The notes: a model not told the origin generated them from the letters alone. A stretch of 64,000 nt of DNA from Zymoseptoria tritici IPO323 (GCF_000219625.1 NC_018206.1:744001-808000); one strand, 5' to 3'; shown: positions 1 to 10,622, counted from the stretch's first letter. Numbers and translations are program-made.

Positions 1-599
1 ATTTTGAAGCCTTGCCGACCGCCGGTGGAACAGCCGATGTAGTAGGACTTTTTGTGGGGTTTGGCGTAGTAGGCGGAGGTGATGGCTTTGCCGACAAGGG
101 TTTCGGTGAGGATGGAGCGGTAAGAGAAGTCTTCGACGATGTCTGCGTTTTGGTAGAAAGCTAGACCGCGGGTGCCTTGATGGCCGTTGTTGGATCCTAC
201 GGTTGCGAATCCGAGAGATGCTCCGTAGGCGACGTCTTCGTACTGTACGCAGCCTCCGAGGCCACCGTTGCCGGTTGCGAGGAATCGACCGGTCCAGTTG
301 CTGGGGAGCCAGGCTTCCATGTAGATCTCCGAGCGTGCTGAGGTTGTGACGTTCATTGCGATGCGGCAGAGGTCGACAAGAGCAACTTGAGATGGTCGCT
401 CGCATTCGGCGAGAAGCCCAGTCTGGTCAAGTGTGATATTCGTGCCGGCAGCAACGAAGTCTGCGAAGTGTATGGTGACATTCTCGCGGACGAAGCTGGA
501 TGAGAGGTCACTGCAGTTTATCGATGGATTCGAGTACTCGTGTTGGCTGCTTGCGACAGCTGTGAGGCCTAGTACCAGAGAGATGAACCGCCACATCAT
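1..599 (-). CDS. Tannase/feruloyl esterase family, N-terminal part (cut by window edge)
   Basis: The frame is open from the ATG at 599 to the window edge and encodes the first 199 residues. A hydrophobic leader (about residues 1-18) predicts secretion. The run GCSTGGRQG at residues 189-197 is the nucleophile elbow of the tannase/feruloyl esterase family: Ser191 is the expected catalytic serine, and Cys190 is the neighbouring cysteine that forms the family's characteristic disulfide. Members hydrolyse gallate or feruloyl esters of plant polymers outside the cell. Fungal members are usually 500-600 aa, so about two thirds, including the catalytic Asp and His, lies beyond the edge. Several N-x-S/T sites suit a secreted glycoprotein. 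Substrate (tannin versus feruloyl-polysaccharide) cannot be told from this piece. Two consecutive ATGs (599 and 596) could both start it. Confidence 0.88.
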   Translation of the reverse strand, partial: MMWRFISLVLGLTAVASSQHEYSNPSINCSDLSSSFVRENVTIHFADFVAAGTNITLDQTGLLAECERPSQVALVDLCRIAMNVTTSARSEIYMEAWLPSNWTGRFLATGNGGLGGCVQYEDVAYGASLGFATVGSNNGHQGTRGLAFYQNADIVEDFSYRSILTETLVGKAITSAYYAKPHKKSYYIGCSTGGRQGFK

Positions 600-1530
600 C
601 GCTGCGAGTCTTTGATAGAATGAACGATCGAGTCTTTGACAATGGAAGAGATGCTCAACCATCCTGCCGACCAAACTGCTTCTTATATTGCACTCCATCG
701 CTTGCAATGTCCACTCCACAATTGTGGACACAGCATTCTTCCCCACACCCCAGCCCCGCAAGCACAAGCGATCCATTGTCACAGCACACAGTCGCGCAGT
801 AGCATACGCGTTGTGCAGATACAGACGTGATTGCCAATGGTCGAAGTGGAGTGAAGTGGTCACACAGCGTGAATGTCACGTCGGGACTTCGGGAGAGTTT
901 TCCCGACATCCTGAGTCTGTGTTCGGCAGTTATTGGGTGGAGAATTGCCGAGGGATCATTCGATTGAGAGATTGTAGTCACGAACTGGCAGCAAATGCCA
1001 TCGAGATGTGTGAATCGAGTCTGTAACACGTCCCAATCCTCAAAGTCTTCTAACTCGTTGGAGTGGTCGTGGATTGATTGTAGCTTGTGGCCGGCTGAAA
1101 TGCGGCATGGACTGTGTAGGCGTCTGCGGCTGTCGCTCATTCGATTCGCTGCCCCATGAGGTATTCAGAATGGGCCCAACATGAGTGTAGGACAAGTTGA
1201 ATGATAGTGAATGGTAGACGCTTGAAGTATGTCGAACTGCGCCGAGCATTTAGTAATCAGTCCTCCTGTTCCGGTACTGAGGTCGGGTGTCGACTTCACC
1301 GACGATTTTGCCAACGCATTGTACCGGCCATTGAGGCTTACTGGTCTTACGATGCTTATCCGAAAGCAAGCTCTGGTGTGGACGAGCAGGATACTGTTGC
1401 CATCGTGTCATAAAGGAGCTGATCGAGGGTCGAACATCAGCCATCCTGCCGGCTCCTTGCACGCATCGTCCGACAACAGAACCCGGAAACGGTGGTAACT
1501 TTCCAAGCTCTCTCGCGAGGAGATTTATCT
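600..1530. other. Intergenic, no gene seen
   Basis: Between the 5' end of the tannase-like gene and the 3' end of CAB2. Several short open frames overlap on both strands, none with a recognisable domain or a consistent codon bias. It should hold the promoter of the tannase-like gene near 600-900. Confidence 0.5.
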
Positions 1531-2583
1531 TCAAGAACGAGTCTTTCCAGCTTGAATCATACTCGTATGCAGCTCCTTCACCTGCGGCACGATCAAGCTC
1601 TCAATCTCGACGGAGGAGTCGCTGAAGTCTTCCTTGCCGCCTTCCGCTATTCGTGCAGTACTCTTCGCCCTGTTCTCCTCCGACACACGTACCCACTTCT
1701 CACCCTCAGCCTTGCTTACGAACAACACCTCGTACTTCCGCGTATTAAGCAAGTTGCCAATGACCAGGTGATGGGAATACTTCTCCAATGCACCTCTAGC
1801 TTTCGAAGCGAGGAGAGCCGGATCAGTTTCAAGCTTGAAACTGACAATCATGGCGTGTGGACTCCATTCGTCGACCAATAGCTTCAGGAACTTCGGCACC
1901 GGGTCCAGGTCGATGATCAGAGAGCCAGCTTCCATGTGTGCTGCTGGCGTGCGCTCCTCGGGTTCACCATTACCCTTCGGCTGCTTCTTGGTGTGGAAGT
2001 CCTCGCTCGACTGGATTTTGTGCTCAACCATGCGATCTGCTGGAACGAAGAAGTCGCTCACAGCCGCCGCGAGATAGAATAGTGCATTCGCTTGCAGCGG
2101 CTGCATCAGGATAGCAAGTTCTCGCAAATGCCAGAGGTAGTCATTGACCGTCGTGAATGGCAGCAGGAGAAGCAGATTACCCTTCTTGGCTTTTCGATAC
2201 CTTCGCAGGACGCCCGCCATTTGCTGCTGGTACTCATTTTGAACAACTACCGGCCCATCCTCGGTTCCGGTCATGTAATCCAAAAAGCAATTTGTACTGT
2301 GGCTGTAGTGACGAGAATACGGCAAGAGGGAGAATTGCCTGTGAAGGAATATGACAGCGTAGTCATTCTCCAGAAAGTATTCGGCGGATGTTGCGCCACG
2401 AGTTCCGGCGGAGAAGTTGTCGATAAAACGGACTGTCTGGTTTTCGAGAGGGACTGTTGTGCCACCAGATGTTACGAGAGCCACTCGCCGACCGGCCTTG
2501 GAGTGTTGCTCGATGAAGTCGCGTGAGAGTTGGGAATGTCGGTCCAGCGACCCGGGCTTGGGATTGTTCGCAAAGTACTCCAT
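1531..2583 (-). CDS. CAB2: Phosphopantothenate-cysteine ligase (PPCS)
   Basis: Single-exon, 350 aa. It joins 4'-phosphopantothenate to cysteine, the second step of coenzyme A synthesis after pantothenate kinase, in the cytosol. Family marks are plain: the nucleotide-binding start TSGGTTVPLE (about residues 39-48), the block VRFIDNFSAGTRGATSAEY just after it, FYLAAAVSDFFVP near the middle (DFP/CoaB fold), HKIQSS, and VSFKLETD in the C-terminal half. The length matches eukaryotic stand-alone PPCS; bacteria fuse this domain to CoaC. The ATG at 2583 precedes the conserved fold with a short tail, so the start is credible. It is transcribed away from SLU7 and shares a 416-bp intergenic region with it. 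Confidence 0.93.
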   Translation of the reverse strand: MEYFANNPKPGSLDRHSQLSRDFIEQHSKAGRRVALVTSGGTTVPLENQTVRFIDNFSAGTRGATSAEYFLENDYAVIFLHRQFSLLPYSRHYSHSTNCFLDYMTGTEDGPVVVQNEYQQQMAGVLRRYRKAKKGNLLLLLPFTTVNDYLWHLRELAILMQPLQANALFYLAAAVSDFFVPADRMVEHKIQSSEDFHTKKQPKGNGEPEERTPAAHMEAGSLIIDLDPVPKFLKLLVDEWSPHAMIVSFKLETDPALLASKARGALEKYSHHLVIGNLLNTRKYEVLFVSKAEGEKWVRVSEENRAKSTARIAEGGKEDFSDSSVEIESLIVPQVKELHTSMIQAGKTRS

Positions 2584-2999
2584 GGCCGAGGTGGAGGATA
2601 GACGGGTTACCTACTTCGACTGAGGTTGACTCAAGCTTCGTAGCGGGAGTGGTGTCAAGGAGAGAGATGCTCAGTGGTTCAGTCTGGCTCCAGCGATAGA
2701 GGCAGAGACAGGAGGAGAAGGAGAGAGAAGGATTGCCGTTGTTCCATTCCGCCGAGGATCCGTTTTTGGTGGAGTTTTGTGTGTAGGGTGATGAGTTTAT
2801 CGCGGTATTTGTGTGAATGTCTTTTGACCCCGCGGAGCACTCTCCGGCGGACGACGAAAGAAGGCAGCTTTCGCATCAATTCTACCATCAAATATTGATT
2901 GCCCACTTTCATGGCTCTCGGTCTTCTTCAGCCGCTTCACAATATACAACTTCGACTTCACACTTAATACAACCAACAACCACCACCGCATCACTCAGC
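2584..2999. promoter_or_regulatory. Shared divergent region CAB2/SLU7
   Basis: A 416-bp interval between two divergent starts. An in-frame ATG at 2817 upstream of SLU7 would add 61 residues without similarity to SLU7, so I treat that part as 5' leader. No TATA box was evident. Confidence 0.4.
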
Positions 3000-4487
3000 A
3001 TGCCTCCTCCTCCGCGCCCCGCCACAGGCGCCAACGCGACTTCGACATCCTCCACCTCCAAGAACTCCTCCGACCGCTTCAAACAATCAAACGAACGCAA
3101 CGAATACATCCCCTCCTTCATCGCCAAAAAGCCCTTCTACATCGACGACGCCACCGCCTCCGATGCTGACTACCTCGAGCACCAACGTCTCCAATCCGAA
3201 AACACCACCGACACCCTCGCTAACGCAGATTGGTACGCGCGAGGTTCCAAAAAGGGCCCCGCGGCGACCAAGTACCGCAAAGGAGCATGTGAGAATTGCG
3301 GAAGCATGTCGCATACAGCGAAGGATTGTTTGCAGAGGAAGAGGAAAGCTGGGGCGAAGTGGACGGGGAGGAATATTGCTGCGGATGAGGTGGTGAAGGA
3401 TGTGAAACTCGGGTGGGACGCGAAGCGGGATCGATGGAATGGGTTCGAGGCGGAGGAGTATGCGGAGGTGGTGCAGGAGTTTGAGGCGGTGGAGGCGATG
3501 AGGAAAGAAGCCGCTGGTGAGGCGGAGGACGGCGAGGAAGGAGCGAAATACGAAGAGGAAACGGATATGGGCCGAACGCAGAAGAATTCGACGAGGAATT
3601 TGCGGTTACGAGAGGATACGGCGAAGTACTTGAAGAACCTGGACTTGGACAGTGCGAGATATGATCCCAAGACGAGGAGTATGGAGGCGGGAGCAGAGGG
3701 TGCGGCGTTGAATGATCTGGTGGCGGAGGAGGGATTCGAAAAGGCGAGCGGAGACGCTGCAGAATTTGAGCGAGCGCAGACCTATGCATGGGAGACACAA
3801 GAACGAGGAGACCGAGACAAAATCCACATGCAAGCCAATCCAACCGAAGCACTCCTCACACGAAAACGCAAAGCCGAAGAAGAGATCCAAAAAGCCGAAG
3901 CCAAACGAAAAGCTCTAGCAGACAAATACGGTTCCCAAGACACCGTCGCCAAGAAACCCGCTCTCCTCGCCGCCGCACAAACGAGCGAACGATACGTCGA
4001 ATACGACGAGCGAGGTCGCATCAAAGGCGAAGAGAAGAAAGCGGAGAAGAGCATGTACGCCGAAGACGTGCTCATCAACAATCACACTTCCGTCTGGGGC
4101 AGTTGGTGGAAAGACTTTCAGTGGGGGTACGCGTGTTGTCATAGCACGATGAAGAACTCGTTCTGTACGGGTGAGGAGGGGAGGCAGGCGGCTGAGGAGG
4201 CGGAGAGGTTCTCGAGAGGGGAGGGACTGCCTACTGCGAAGGAGGCGGAGAATGCGAGGGAGGTGGAGAGGGAGGAGGCGTGGGAAGAGGAGAAGAGGGA
4301 GGAGAGGCATGTTCCGAATGGAGAGGACCGGCCGGAGAAGGTGAATATGGATGAATCAAAAAGGCGGATGGAGGAGTTGAAGGCGGGTGTCACCGAGGCG
4401 GATATGGAGAAGTATCGGAGGGAGAAGGTCAATCAGAGTGATCCGATGGCGAAACTGCTGGGGAAGGATGAGCTGCTGGATAGCTGA
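3000..4487 (+). CDS. SLU7: Pre-mRNA-splicing factor SLU7
   Basis: Single-exon, 495 aa from the ATG at 3000. SLU7 acts in the second catalytic step of splicing and helps choose the 3' splice site. The N-terminal part carries the conserved block around IPSFIAKKPFYIDD. A CCHC zinc knuckle (C-x2-C-x4-H-x4-C, about residues 96-109) is followed by the family's KRKAGAKWTGRNIAADE stretch. The central GWDAKRDRWNGF block and a C-terminal GYACCHSTMKNSFCTG block are both characteristic of SLU7. The remaining C-terminal part is highly charged. An earlier in-frame ATG (2817) exists, but residues before 3000 look like translated leader. Confidence 0.95.
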   Translation: MPPPPRPATGANATSTSSTSKNSSDRFKQSNERNEYIPSFIAKKPFYIDDATASDADYLEHQRLQSENTTDTLANADWYARGSKKGPAATKYRKGACENCGSMSHTAKDCLQRKRKAGAKWTGRNIAADEVVKDVKLGWDAKRDRWNGFEAEEYAEVVQEFEAVEAMRKEAAGEAEDGEEGAKYEEETDMGRTQKNSTRNLRLREDTAKYLKNLDLDSARYDPKTRSMEAGAEGAALNDLVAEEGFEKASGDAAEFERAQTYAWETQERGDRDKIHMQANPTEALLTRKRKAEEEIQKAEAKRKALADKYGSQDTVAKKPALLAAAQTSERYVEYDERGRIKGEEKKAEKSMYAEDVLINNHTSVWGSWWKDFQWGYACCHSTMKNSFCTGEEGRQAAEEAERFSRGEGLPTAKEAENAREVEREEAWEEEKREERHVPNGEDRPEKVNMDESKRRMEELKAGVTEADMEKYRREKVNQSDPMAKLLGKDELLDS

Positions 4488-5451
4488 GGCTGGACCTGCA
4501 GAGTCCGAACGTCCTGATGAAGATATCGACAGTCCTGATACCCTACTCTCCGCGAAGTTCATTCCCATCGGTCGTATGTACTGCGCCTCCCGGATCTGGA
4601 AATCTCGTCCTTCAATCACCGCAACAGCTGCTGAAAATGGGTAAGAAGTCCCTCCCAGGTCAGCTGCGCAGGAGCGTCTCGCTCTGCTCGGAACGCTTTA
4701 GCCATGGCATCCATCGTTCACGAGCTGACCGGAAGGCTCGAAAATGGACCTTGGCTACGGCCGTCCGACGGTCACGAATTCATCAACTAAAGGAGGGATT
4801 TGATCTACTTCGGGCTAGGAGTGGAGGTCGTGTCCTGTTTATGATCCCACGGATGGACTTACCAACCACAGGAGGGATTTGATCTACTTCGGGCTAGGAA
4901 TGCAGGCCGTGTCCTAATCATCATGATCCCACGGATGGCATGGCGCGACTGGCCGCGCGATCCTTCGGTGTGGGCGAGCAGGTCTTTCGCGGGTTCAAGA
5001 CTGCGTCGAGCATTACAATACCACTGGCGTGTCTCATAATTGGCTGCTAAATGTGGACGGTGCGGCGTCTTATGGCCAAGCACGACTTCATAGCACGTGG
5101 TCGTCTTGAAGCGGGCGGCTGTAGTCTGCCATAGAATTATGTGGAGCTGGACCCAATGAACTTCAGATATCGGTCACACCAAAGGTGTCATTCGACATGA
5201 ATAGTGCTTTGGTGTACTGGATATTGTGGTGTGGATGTCTTTCACTTGGCTGTCCCGACGGTTTTGGAAGTGTTCGGACTCGTCCATACCACAACCAGCT
5301 CTAAAGACATACTACAGCACCTCGGTCCTCCACGGACCGTCAAATCCAAGGCCCAATGCGGAGTGAGAGCAAGCAGTTTTACGTACAACGACCGGAAGTT
5401 GGCAGGTGATCTTTCCCACAGCATTCGTCTGGTAAGTGGCTCAATTTCTCC
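4488..5451. other. Intergenic, contains a short duplication
   Basis: No convincing gene. The only clear structure is the duplicated segment at 4792-4938, listed separately. The last few hundred bases should belong to the promoter of the secreted-protein gene at 5572. Confidence 0.5.
4792..4938. repeat. Two imperfect direct repeats (about 65 bp each)
   Basis: Copy 1 is 4792-4856 and copy 2 is 4871-4938. Both begin GGAGGGATTTGATCTACTTC and end GATCCCACGGATGG, with a few substitutions and a small length change between. Repeat period 79 bp. Origin unknown; it could be a local tandem duplication. Confidence 0.85.
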
Positions 5452-5500
5452 TATAAAGATTTACCTCCCCTCTCTCTCTTCTTCTTCTTCTCAACCTCTT
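5452..5500 (+). promoter_or_regulatory. TATA box and CT-rich tract
   Basis: TATAAA at 5452-5457, about 120 bp before the ATG at 5572, followed by a pyrimidine-rich tract. This is the usual look of a strong fungal core promoter with its start region. Confidence 0.55.
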
Positions 5501-5571
5501 CAGTACACTCTACTGCTCCTTTCTACTTCATACCTTCCAAATCCCTTCCACCACTCGAAGCAATCTTCAAG

Positions 5572-6249
5572 ATGCTCTCCAAGATCACCACCACCACCCT
5601 GCTCATGGCTGCCATTGCCATCGGCTCTCCCATCGACCAGCTCATGGAGCCTGTCAAGCGCGACTCCGTGGCTGAGGGCGCCAAGGCCCAGCACCTCGTC
5701 AGCATGCTCGGCAACAACGAATGCATGTTCAAGCCTGATTCGCGCGACCACAACGTCTTCGAGTTGGTCGAGGACGGCGACTGCATCCCTATCACGCAAC
5801 GCGCTGTCGACGAGTGTCAGTCCTTCTACATCCAGCCGTTCTATGTTGGACGAAAGGATGTCAAAGACAAGAATGGCAAAAAGACCAGCGACGCCACCTG
5901 CGAGCTCAAGTACTACTACGACGACAACTGGTGCGAGACTCCGTCGATCCAAAACTTCACCCAGGTAAGTTGATACGTTACGCCGTTCCTCAACTCCACG
6001 CCTTGGCTAACTCATCGACTATAGGGCTACGACCTCGAGAGCGCGGCGTACACCGAGGAAGGCTTCTGCGCCACCAATACGGCCTACCGCGACGACAAGA
6101 AGGTGGAGCAGGCTATCAAGAAGGCCAATGCAACCACCGGCATCATCGAAACCATCAAAAGTGTGGACTTCAAGTGCCCTCAGAGCTACACGATCGAGTG
6201 CCGTGCCTACGAGAAGACCGACAAGGAGGCCAAGGAGGCCACTTCTTGA
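5572..6249 (+). CDS. Small secreted Cys-rich protein (candidate effector)
   Basis: Two exons, 5572-5964 and 6025-6249, joined over a 60-bp intron (GTAAGT...ATAG, phase 0), give 205 aa. The leader (about residues 1-19) is a signal peptide. Lys29-Arg30 is a possible Kex2 site, which would release a mature protein from Asp31. The mature part has eight cysteines, an even number that fits four disulfides, and tyrosine-rich segments. No domain was recognised. A strong core promoter lies just upstream. After the stop a further intron-like unit is found at 6267-6318, suggesting a spliced 3' UTR. Size, secretion and cysteine content fit a fungal effector, but that is inference. Confidence 0.85.
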
Positions 6250-6266
6250 GCACGACTAGTGCAGTG

Positions 6267-6318
6267 GTAAGAACTGTCTCCATTCATCTTCACGGAAGCC
6301 ATGCTAACAACCTTTCAG
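6267..6318 (+). other. Probable 3'-UTR intron
   Basis: Donor GTAAGA, branch site GCTAAC and acceptor TTTCAG in 52 bp, 17 bp after the stop codon of the secreted-protein gene. If the stop were bypassed by another splice form it could alter the C-terminus; I see no sign of that. Confidence 0.5.
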
Positions 6319-6633
6319 GCGTATCTCTCGCAAGACTCCGTCGCGCAGAAATGGCAGCGAGGGTAAAAAGGTCGAATTTCGCTGTGTGCGCCCAGAAAAA
6401 AATGGTCAGCGAGGTGCAAAGTGAGGTTAAATCTCGCTCCGTGCGGCTGCAACCATGGTACAAATGTACCTTTGGGAAGATTATCTTGCTTTGGAATTTT
6501 AGAAAAGGGGGCGTGTTAGGTTAGACACTTTAGCCTATCCAAGCTTTCTCCCACACCCATCTTCCCGCCTTGCCAATCGGACCTCCTCTATGCCAATGAA
6601 CTTCTCAAAGCCGACAGAAGCGCACTCGATCAC

Positions 6634-9600
6634 TCACATCCCCTCCCCCAAACTCGCCAACCTCTGCCCCTGCGTCCCACTAAACAACTCACTCCCATCA
6701 AACCTACTCTCATCCTCCCCAGCCTCAAAAGTCTTCACTCCGACCTCCTCCTGAATCCTCACCTCCTTCGTCGGCGTCTTGAATCCCTTTTCACTCATCC
6801 TATGATTCCCACTGATCCCCTGCAGCGCCACCCTCCCCACAGCACCGCCATTCGCAGTCCCGCCCGCACTCTGCCTCGTCCTCAAACTCGACCTCGCGCC
6901 CAAACTCGTCCGCGCGAGCGAAGTCGGCGCAGGAGCAGACTTGCGGGATCGCGGCCTCTTAGGCGTGGGACCGGGTTGGGAGTCGAGGGAGCTGGTGTTT
7001 GAGACGAAGGAGTCGTCGTAGGCTTGGGAGTCTTGAACGAGAGTCTCGGGCGCGGGCGGAGGAGCCATGTCGTCTGCTTGGGTGTATTGAGTATTGACGG
7101 CGCTTTCACGGGAGCGGTGAGGAAGACTGCCAGTCTTGGATGACATGTTGTTGATGCCCATGGCGGCCATGAGGTTCGCGCGCATGGCTTCTGCTTCGGC
7201 GATTGAGGCGTCTTTTTGGTCGCATTTGCGTTGAAGGCGGTCGATCTTCTTGCGGAAGTCGGTGATTTGGGTTTCGCGGCGAGAGATTTCTGCGGTGAGG
7301 TTCTCGTGGTCTTCGAGGGAGTCTCGTTGAAGATCAGAGAGTTGGCGTTCGAGTGTTTCGATTGAGTCGTGGTGTTGCCGAACAGACTCTGCGGCTTCGT
7401 TGGTCTTTATTTGAAGCTCACTGCGTAAGTTCTGGACCTGGGCTGATTCATGATCGAAGGCCTGCTTGAGTGCGACTCGTTCCGAACGCTCCCTTTCCAG
7501 TTGCTCGTGCAAATCGCTTATCCGTTCATCTTGCATGGACTTGTTTGATTCCGCCGACCGCAGCTGGTCCTCGAGGTGGGCGCTGCTGGTGGAAAGTGCT
7601 CCATTGCTTCGTTCAAGCTCGCTGATACGATCTTCCATGCCGGAGGTTCGTGCCTCGCTGGTTGTCAGACTGTGCTGCAAACGATCGCATTCTGATCGGG
7701 AGCTCTGCAGTTCCACTTGGAGCTGAGCCAGCCTTCCGGCTCTCTCTTCCAACGCCTTCGACGACTCCTCAAATTGCTCCTGCAGATCGTCGAGCTCTTC
7801 CTGCTTCCTCGCGACAATACTGGCGCTGCCGAGTTCCGCCATCGACCTCTCATTGCGGAGGTCTTGGAGCTGACGCTGACCGTCTTCTTGTGCTTGTCGT
7901 AGCTTTCCTTCCAGCTGGCCGATTCGGTCCAGCAGATCCGAGTTCTCACCGCGGCTTGCTTCCAGATCCTGCATGACAGTATCACGTTCGTCCTCGACGG
8001 ACCGCAATTGGATGCCAAAGTCTACATTGCGAGACTCCATCTCAGCAAATGCACGGTTGAGGTCTTGATTCTGCTCCTCCAATGCTCGATACCTCTTTTG
8101 CTCCTCTCGAAGAGGCTTCTCTACATTCTCGCACCTCGCCTCCAAGCTTGCGCAGGCTTTTGCGAACAATGTCGTGACTGCATCTTGCTCGACCTCTGCC
8201 CTGGCACGGAAATGTGTATGTAGTGCCTCCCTCCAGTCCACATGATCTTCCTCAGCCATTCCATTAGACGTGCCAAAGTTCATATGCTCCCGCCATGATG
8301 GCCGGTTGTGATTGCATTCGGTTGCACCTCGCGCTGATGATGCATGGAGGTCGAGAAGCAAAGTCATTGACTGAGTCCCGATCGTCGACTTTTGCGAAGC
8401 TCTGAGCAACAGGTTGGTGATCTGGTGAGCCAAGTTGCATCGCTTCCTATGCAGAGCCACCTGGCACCAACCATTGCTTTGCTGCTCAATGCCCTCACGC
8501 TTGGCAATCTTGTCTTGTAGTGTTTGCAAAGTCCTCAAGAACGTGCCGTCATTCAGCACTTCTCGAACTTGATGCACCGTGATCTTGTGGTCCTCAATGA
8601 TCGTCAGAGCGTCTTGCATAGTTCGAGTAATGGCATCCAAAGCAGCAGCAGAGTCCTCTCCGTCTGCACGAATGGCATAGTTGACAGCATTCTGCAAGAG
8701 GTCGCCAATTGGTGCATGCGCGAGGACGCTCGAGAAGAGCTCACAATCATTCACGTGTGGTGCCAGAGTGTGCACAATTTGTATCAAGCTTGGATCTGTG
8801 AACGTGGCTTCGAGCTTTTCGAGGACGACGTGTGGAAGGGAATCGACTTCCACGAGTTTGCCCATGAATCTGAGCGCGAGACTTCTGATCCGCGGATCAA
8901 GATCATGGGCGCAGAGTCCTTCCTGCACCCGACGAATTGTGATCGTGTTGGCTGTACACCAAATCTTGCGAAGATCAGCTGGGATGGCCGTAATGATTTC
9001 GTTAGCCAGCACGACCGATTTTATCTTGTCGTCTGAGCATTGCGCTGCTTTGACCGCCGATAGCACAAGCAAGGTGATGAGCTGTACACTTCTCTGTGCT
9101 TTGCTGCCTTCGAAGAATTGCTGCATGGTCTCCGCCTTCCATCTTGAAGATACTGGTGTACTGGCCAAGAAGTCCTGAGTATCGTAGGAACTGTTGGTAA
9201 GGCGGAATTGGGGATCCGTGCCGCAGAGGACCACGTTCATGATCGCGAAGCAGCGCAGGCTCAAACTCTGGTCCGCAGCTTGTGACACATTCTTGAGAAT
9301 ATCCACCATGTGCTCCTCGAAGCGACTCAGCGTACTCGAGCTCAATATGCCAAGCAGCAAGTTTCCAGTCCCGGCTAATATGATGTATACCGGCTCGATT
9401 GTTGTTGCAGACGGTTTGCTCGCGGCATCTTCGAAGAGCTGAATAAACAGCGTCTGCGCCTCAGCTGGCAAAGCTACAGTATCAGGAAGAGGTATTGACA
9501 GCAACGCAACGCTTGCTCTTGTGTATTTTGACCTCGTATCCCCCTTCTTGATCGCTTGAGCCACCACACTGTGCAGCAAAGTCGGTTCCTGTCGGAGGAA

Positions 9601-9897
9601 GGCATCCCGGCAAGCAGCATTGAGGCCAAACCGAGTGATGATGTCCAGTACGTAGCTCCACTGCTGTAGTCCTTCTATGAGTGAACATGCCAGCGATTCG
9701 ACAAGGCATGGTTTGGCGGCCGCCCATCTTGAGATGTCGGCATCGGCGCAGTTGGTGACGAGTTCGAGGAGCGTCCGGAGTTGGCTCGGATAGGGTGAGG
9801 TGGTGATTCGATCGATCTCTGTCGCCAGCGCTGCGTATGCTGACATACTGCTGCCGTCGTCCTCTTCGCAGGAGATACTTTTTTCGAACAGCGTCAT
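6634..9897 (-). CDS. Large protein with helical N-terminal half and long coiled coil
   Basis: Uninterrupted frame of 1,087 aa from the ATG at 9897; ATG 9846 is an alternative start, and codons upstream of 9897 lack an ATG. The first half (about residues 1-520) is Leu/Ala-rich with regularly spaced helices, like an ARM/HEAT-type solenoid. Residues about 560-920 form a long heptad coiled coil rich in E, Q, R and L. The tail is Ser/Pro-rich with a basic PKRPRSRKS run that could be a nuclear localisation signal. I do not recognise a named family. The layout (solenoid, coiled coil, basic tail) suggests a scaffold or tethering protein. The downstream neighbour is convergent. Confidence 0.8.
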   Translation of the reverse strand: MTLFEKSISCEEDDGSSMSAYAALATEIDRITTSPYPSQLRTLLELVTNCADADISRWAAAKPCLVESLACSLIEGLQQWSYVLDIITRFGLNAACRDAFLRQEPTLLHSVVAQAIKKGDTRSKYTRASVALLSIPLPDTVALPAEAQTLFIQLFEDAASKPSATTIEPVYIILAGTGNLLLGILSSSTLSRFEEHMVDILKNVSQAADQSLSLRCFAIMNVVLCGTDPQFRLTNSSYDTQDFLASTPVSSRWKAETMQQFFEGSKAQRSVQLITLLVLSAVKAAQCSDDKIKSVVLANEIITAIPADLRKIWCTANTITIRRVQEGLCAHDLDPRIRSLALRFMGKLVEVDSLPHVVLEKLEATFTDPSLIQIVHTLAPHVNDCELFSSVLAHAPIGDLLQNAVNYAIRADGEDSAAALDAITRTMQDALTIIEDHKITVHQVREVLNDGTFLRTLQTLQDKIAKREGIEQQSNGWCQVALHRKRCNLAHQITNLLLRASQKSTIGTQSMTLLLDLHASSARGATECNHNRPSWREHMNFGTSNGMAEEDHVDWREALHTHFRARAEVEQDAVTTLFAKACASLEARCENVEKPLREEQKRYRALEEQNQDLNRAFAEMESRNVDFGIQLRSVEDERDTVMQDLEASRGENSDLLDRIGQLEGKLRQAQEDGQRQLQDLRNERSMAELGSASIVARKQEELDDLQEQFEESSKALEERAGRLAQLQVELQSSRSECDRLQHSLTTSEARTSGMEDRISELERSNGALSTSSAHLEDQLRSAESNKSMQDERISDLHEQLERERSERVALKQAFDHESAQVQNLRSELQIKTNEAAESVRQHHDSIETLERQLSDLQRDSLEDHENLTAEISRRETQITDFRKKIDRLQRKCDQKDASIAEAEAMRANLMAAMGINNMSSKTGSLPHRSRESAVNTQYTQADDMAPPPAPETLVQDSQAYDDSFVSNTSSLDSQPGPTPKRPRSRKSAPAPTSLARTSLGARSSLRTRQSAGGTANGGAVGRVALQGISGNHRMSEKGFKTPTKEVRIQEEVGVKTFEAGEDESRFDGSELFSGTQGQRLASLGEGM

Positions 9898-10622
9898 GGT
9901 CTTCGAAGAGTCGCGTCCAAACACGATGACACGAGAGTCTCACGCTAGCGTTGACCGGACGACGAATTTAACCATTCATCCTCTTTTTGACCTCACCTCG
10001 TCCTCGCGACATCCATTCATGAGTACCTTACCGCACTCGACGCATCATGCTTCGTTGTAAGTCGTACCTTGCTCTACATCATTGAACGCTATGGAGCAAG
10101 TCACGGCTCGAGGCATACCCGAATCCCAGTCTAGTCGAGATGCCAGGTACTTTTCAAACGACGCACACGCTTCTCACTATGGTTGTCCCAACGGTCTCCA
10201 GAGTCACCAACACCGGGCGGACAACTTCACCAGGAGTTCCTGACGTTGCTATAACGCAATGGTTGTAGTACACGTTTCACAGATTCTACCGTGATCGCTA
10301 TCTCGCTACCCTGCGCTGTCCAACCCGGACAACACACGTGTATCCTTGCGGACCCACTGAGGCTTAGTCACCCGGCGCAGGCGGCTAGAACAACGACACT
10401 ATGCTTCCTCAATCGAGCATGGTTATATCTGCACTACCGGCGTTGTAACATCGACTGCTTGCATCAAGCGGGAGCAATTCCACACACGATACATATATAC
10501 CGCACACCGATCCTCCCCCACCCTGACGACAGACTTTGGACCATTCGTAACGAGGAATCACACCAGTGTCTGAGTAGAGAACTTTGTCACTCTTTTTGTA
10601 CTTGAGACCTACCAATGGATCC
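9898..10622. other. Intergenic, no gene seen
   Basis: Promoter side of the coiled-coil gene. Short open frames only; no domain seen. Confidence 0.4.

Noticed and set aside
655..1140. 161-codon minus-strand frame upstream of the tannase-like gene
   Set aside because: It overlaps equally long frames on the other strand, has no domain, and codon use is not gene-like.
3170..3890. Long minus-strand frames across SLU7
   Set aside because: Antisense shadows of a firmly identified conserved gene.
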